Shown piece by piece: positions 62,296 to 64,000 of a stretch of DNA of 64,000 nucleotides; position 1 is the stretch's first letter, and every line of letters begins with the position of its first letter. Source of the stretch: Aquaspirillum sp. LM1 (GTDB lineage Bacteria; Pseudomonadota; Gammaproteobacteria; Burkholderiales; Aquaspirillaceae). The notes below the pieces were generated by a model that was not told where the DNA came from, did no database searches, and saw nothing but the letters and a program-made list of their open reading frames with translations. The stretch spans positions 2,909,001 to 2,973,000 of the forward strand of contig NZ_CP019509.1 of the NCBI RefSeq assembly GCF_002002905.1, written 5' to 3'. The position numbers and the translations under genes were made by a program.

Positions 62296-63366
62296 TCAGG
62301 CTGATCTGGCTGCGTCGTAACGTAAACGCGTCAACGCAATCTCCAGTGCACGATCGTTAAATAGCCGGACTTTGCGCGCCGCTGCGTCGGGGCCGCCTTG
62401 CCAATGGCGCAGACCCTCGCGCAGCGCTGGCACAGAGGGGGGAACACCGTTACGACACAACAGCCAATCTACCGTGGCCAGCAATTCCATGCCAAATGGT
62501 GACTCAAAGCCATCAATCAGCGTAGCGCTAGCCTCCAGCGCGGGAGTGTACTCACTGGCTTCGGTTTTCAGATAGGTTTGCAATACGGTTTTGCGGCTAT
62601 CGTCAAACCAGATCACATCCAGGGGACTTGCATCACTGATACGTTTTTCGCAGTGCAGATAGCTGCCATCCAGCCCTGTCAGCAGATGGCGCAAACGGTC
62701 AGCGTATGGCCCATATTTGTGCGCTTGAAAGCGTAGATCCAGGGATGGCAGGCCAAACTGTGCAATCTTGCGCTCCAGAAACCAGGCAAGCTTCTGAATT
62801 TCCAGCAGGCTGCATTCCATACCAGGCACCCAGTAGCGCCGCACCAGTTCGGCAATTAAGGCGCGTGCGGGCGTGAGGTGTGCAACGCCTGTGCGTTTGG
62901 CGATATTCTGGTACTGCCTGGTGGGTTCAAACACCAGGATGTCGATATCGAGATCACCCAACGCTGCTTCAATGCATGGCCTGACTTCCGCCCAGTCCAG
63001 TCCGCCATGACCGGCCCCCAGTGGAGGAATCGCGATCGACTTGATCTGGTTTTCCAGCAAAAAGCGACGCAAATCCTGCAAGCCCTCTTCCACCCAGCTC
63101 AACTGCGACGGTGAGCGCCAGTGCTGTTTGGTGGGAAAGTTCACCACCCAACGAGGCCCTTCCAGTTCGTTGACCTGGGTGATGAACATCTTGCCGGTTT
63201 GTACTTGCTGCGCTTTGCATGCAGCGGCGTACAAACGAAAATTGTCAGCAAAGCGCTCTTTGAACATCAGCGCAATGCCCTTGCCCATGACGCCCACGGT
63301 GTTGACCGTGTTGACCAGCGCCTCGCTGCGGGCCTCCAGTAAATTACCTTGTGTAAACGTAATCAT
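62296..63366 (-). CDS. darG: DarG-type macrodomain antitoxin
   Basis: 356-aa DNA ADP-ribosyl glycohydrolase. An N-terminal macrodomain ([49 protein letters not shown]) removes ADP-ribose from DNA, and a helical C-terminal domain (from about residue 175, [35 protein letters not shown]) binds and inhibits DarT. The start overlaps the darT stop by one base (TGATG). Confidence 0.94.
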   Translation of the reverse strand: MITFTQGNLLEARSEALVNTVNTVGVMGKGIALMFKERFADNFRLYAAACKAQQVQTGKMFITQVNELEGPRWVVNFPTKQHWRSPSQLSWVEEGLQDLRRFLLENQIKSIAIPPLGAGHGGLDWAEVRPCIEAALGDLDIDILVFEPTRQYQNIAKRTGVAHLTPARALIAELVRRYWVPGMECSLLEIQKLAWFLERKIAQFGLPSLDLRFQAHKYGPYADRLRHLLTGLDGSYLHCEKRISDASPLDVIWFDDSRKTVLQTYLKTEASEYTPALEASATLIDGFESPFGMELLATVDWLLCRNGVPPSVPALREGLRHWQGGPDAAARKVRLFNDRALEIALTRLRYDAARSA

Positions 63367-64000
63367 CAGAAATACCACCCTGTTCGAACATGCACCGGCA
63401 GATTGAGCTGACGGATTTGCACGGCCTGTTCAATGTCTTGCTTCAGTGTTTCGGTGTAGCACACGATGCCAAGTAATCCATTGACAGGCAGATGCTGATG
63501 AACCAGCGCTTCAGCCTGGTAACGCTCGAATTTGGCAGGATCATCCGCATCCCGTTTAAAATCTCGTCGCTGCAACAGCGGCCAGTCAATTTTATCGAGG
63601 TCGGCGAGGTTGGAATAAAACTGTGCCCATTGGTAGTAGGCATGGCTATCGGTAAACAAACACGACACACCTTGCTGCTGCAGATGATGCATGCTGGAGA
63701 CCAGAATCACGATCTCGTCATTTTGCCGTTTCTGAACCCCTCTGCCCGTATGGATATTGCTCAGCATTGGCGAGAATGGGGTGAAGTAGAACGGCACATA
63801 GTCGTTCAAAAACCCACCGGGTGGCAATGGCACGGGATGGGTGGCGCGTTTGCCGATCAACTCTGGATGGCCAATGCTCACCCACTGCAAGGCATGAATG
63901 GCACTGTTTCCGCAGTGCAGGCCATGGTCCAGAATCCAGGGCAGATTATCGCGATGAACGATGCGCCAGATCAGGGCTTTTCCCGGGTTGAGGCTGGTAT
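63366..64000 (-). CDS. darT: DarT DNA ADP-ribosyltransferase toxin (5' end outside window)
   Basis: At least 211 aa visible; the frame is open to the window edge and reads [29 protein letters not shown] at the upstream end, typical of DarT, so only about the first dozen residues are missing. Conserved segments: [28 protein letters not shown] and the catalytic-glutamate region [16 protein letters not shown]. DarT ADP-ribosylates thymidine in single-stranded DNA; DarTG pairs act in phage defence. Confidence 0.93.
   Translation of the reverse strand, partial: TSLNPGKALIWRIVHRDNLPWILDHGLHCGNSAIHALQWVSIGHPELIGKRATHPVPLPPGGFLNDYVPFYFTPFSPMLSNIHTGRGVQKRQNDEIVILVSSMHHLQQQGVSCLFTDSHAYYQWAQFYSNLADLDKIDWPLLQRRDFKRDADDPAKFERYQAEALVHQHLPVNGLLGIVCYTETLKQDIEQAVQIRQLNLPVHVRTGWYF

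Overview
The window reads as a high-GC betaproteobacterial chromosome, most likely a Neisseriales/Chromobacteriaceae-type organism. This is inferred from the LpxH-like phosphatase/GT4 glycosyltransferase pair, the complete isc operon, HpaA-type and PaaX-type aromatic regulators, a membrane urate oxidase (PuuD) purine pathway, and many Neisseria-like dRS3-type 20-bp palindromes (ATTCCC-N8-GGGAAT). No rRNA, tRNA or CRISPR array was recognised. Most genes are ordinary housekeeping or catabolic genes; the unusual material sits in small accessory patches.

Layout. 0.1-2.4 kb: a minus-strand phosphoesterase/glycosyltransferase operon and a 65-aa small gene. 2.4-6.0 kb: a type II restriction-modification pair (C5-cytosine methyltransferase plus PD-(D/E)xK endonuclease) between two direct-repeat remnants of one IS3-family element. 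6.1-10.6 kb: PepSY-like periplasmic protein, cytochrome b561, MBL-fold phosphodiesterase, AraC/HpaA regulator, KAS III-like synthase. 10.76-19.42 kb: two identical 277-bp inverted elements bracket iscR-iscS-iscU-iscA-hscB-hscA-fdx-iscX and a hipBA module whose hipA is split by a 113-bp palindromic element. 19.6-28.5 kb: a lactate-utilisation operon (lutA-lutC-lutB-dld-lctP) divergent from its GntR/FadR regulator, with two ATTGGT-N3-ACCAAT operators between them. 28.7-33.6 kb: BenE transporter and MocR regulator (divergent), ComM, UbiK. 33.7-45.5 kb: sigma-54-type glnK-amtB, alanine racemase, DedA, FKBP, hydroxyacid dehydrogenase, M48 protease, a CarH-like B12 photoreceptor-type MerR regulator, EptA, a lone IS605-type TnpB and a carboxylesterase remnant. 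46.1-52.3 kb: paaX and the six-gene phenol hydroxylase operon (dmpKLMNOP). 52.3-54.3 kb: RelB/YafQ-type toxin-antitoxin, an unrecognised AT-rich gene with ADP-ribosyltransferase-like motifs, an IS30 remnant. 54.5-61.0 kb: YigZ, then ureide and purine catabolism (allA, alc, puuE, gpt, puuD, hiuH, uraD). 61.0-64.0 kb: cupin, PaaI-type thioesterase and a DarT-DarG DNA ADP-ribosylation toxin-antitoxin pair running off the right edge.

Function. Urate would be oxidised by PuuD, processed by HiuH and UraD to allantoin, opened by PuuE, and degraded by allantoicase and AllA to glyoxylate and urea. Lactate is imported by LctP and oxidised by the Dld-type FAD/Fe-S enzyme and LutABC under GntR control. 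Fe-S proteins throughout would be served by the isc operon, which has a near-consensus IscR box in front. Phenol is hydroxylated to catechol, but no ring-cleavage genes are present in the window.

The accessory layer consists of R-M, DarTG, RelB/YafQ, broken hipBA, the ART-like gene, TnpB, and at least three families of small non-coding repeats. The repeats show nested insertions and target duplications that record a transposition history, which is where I see the most novelty.
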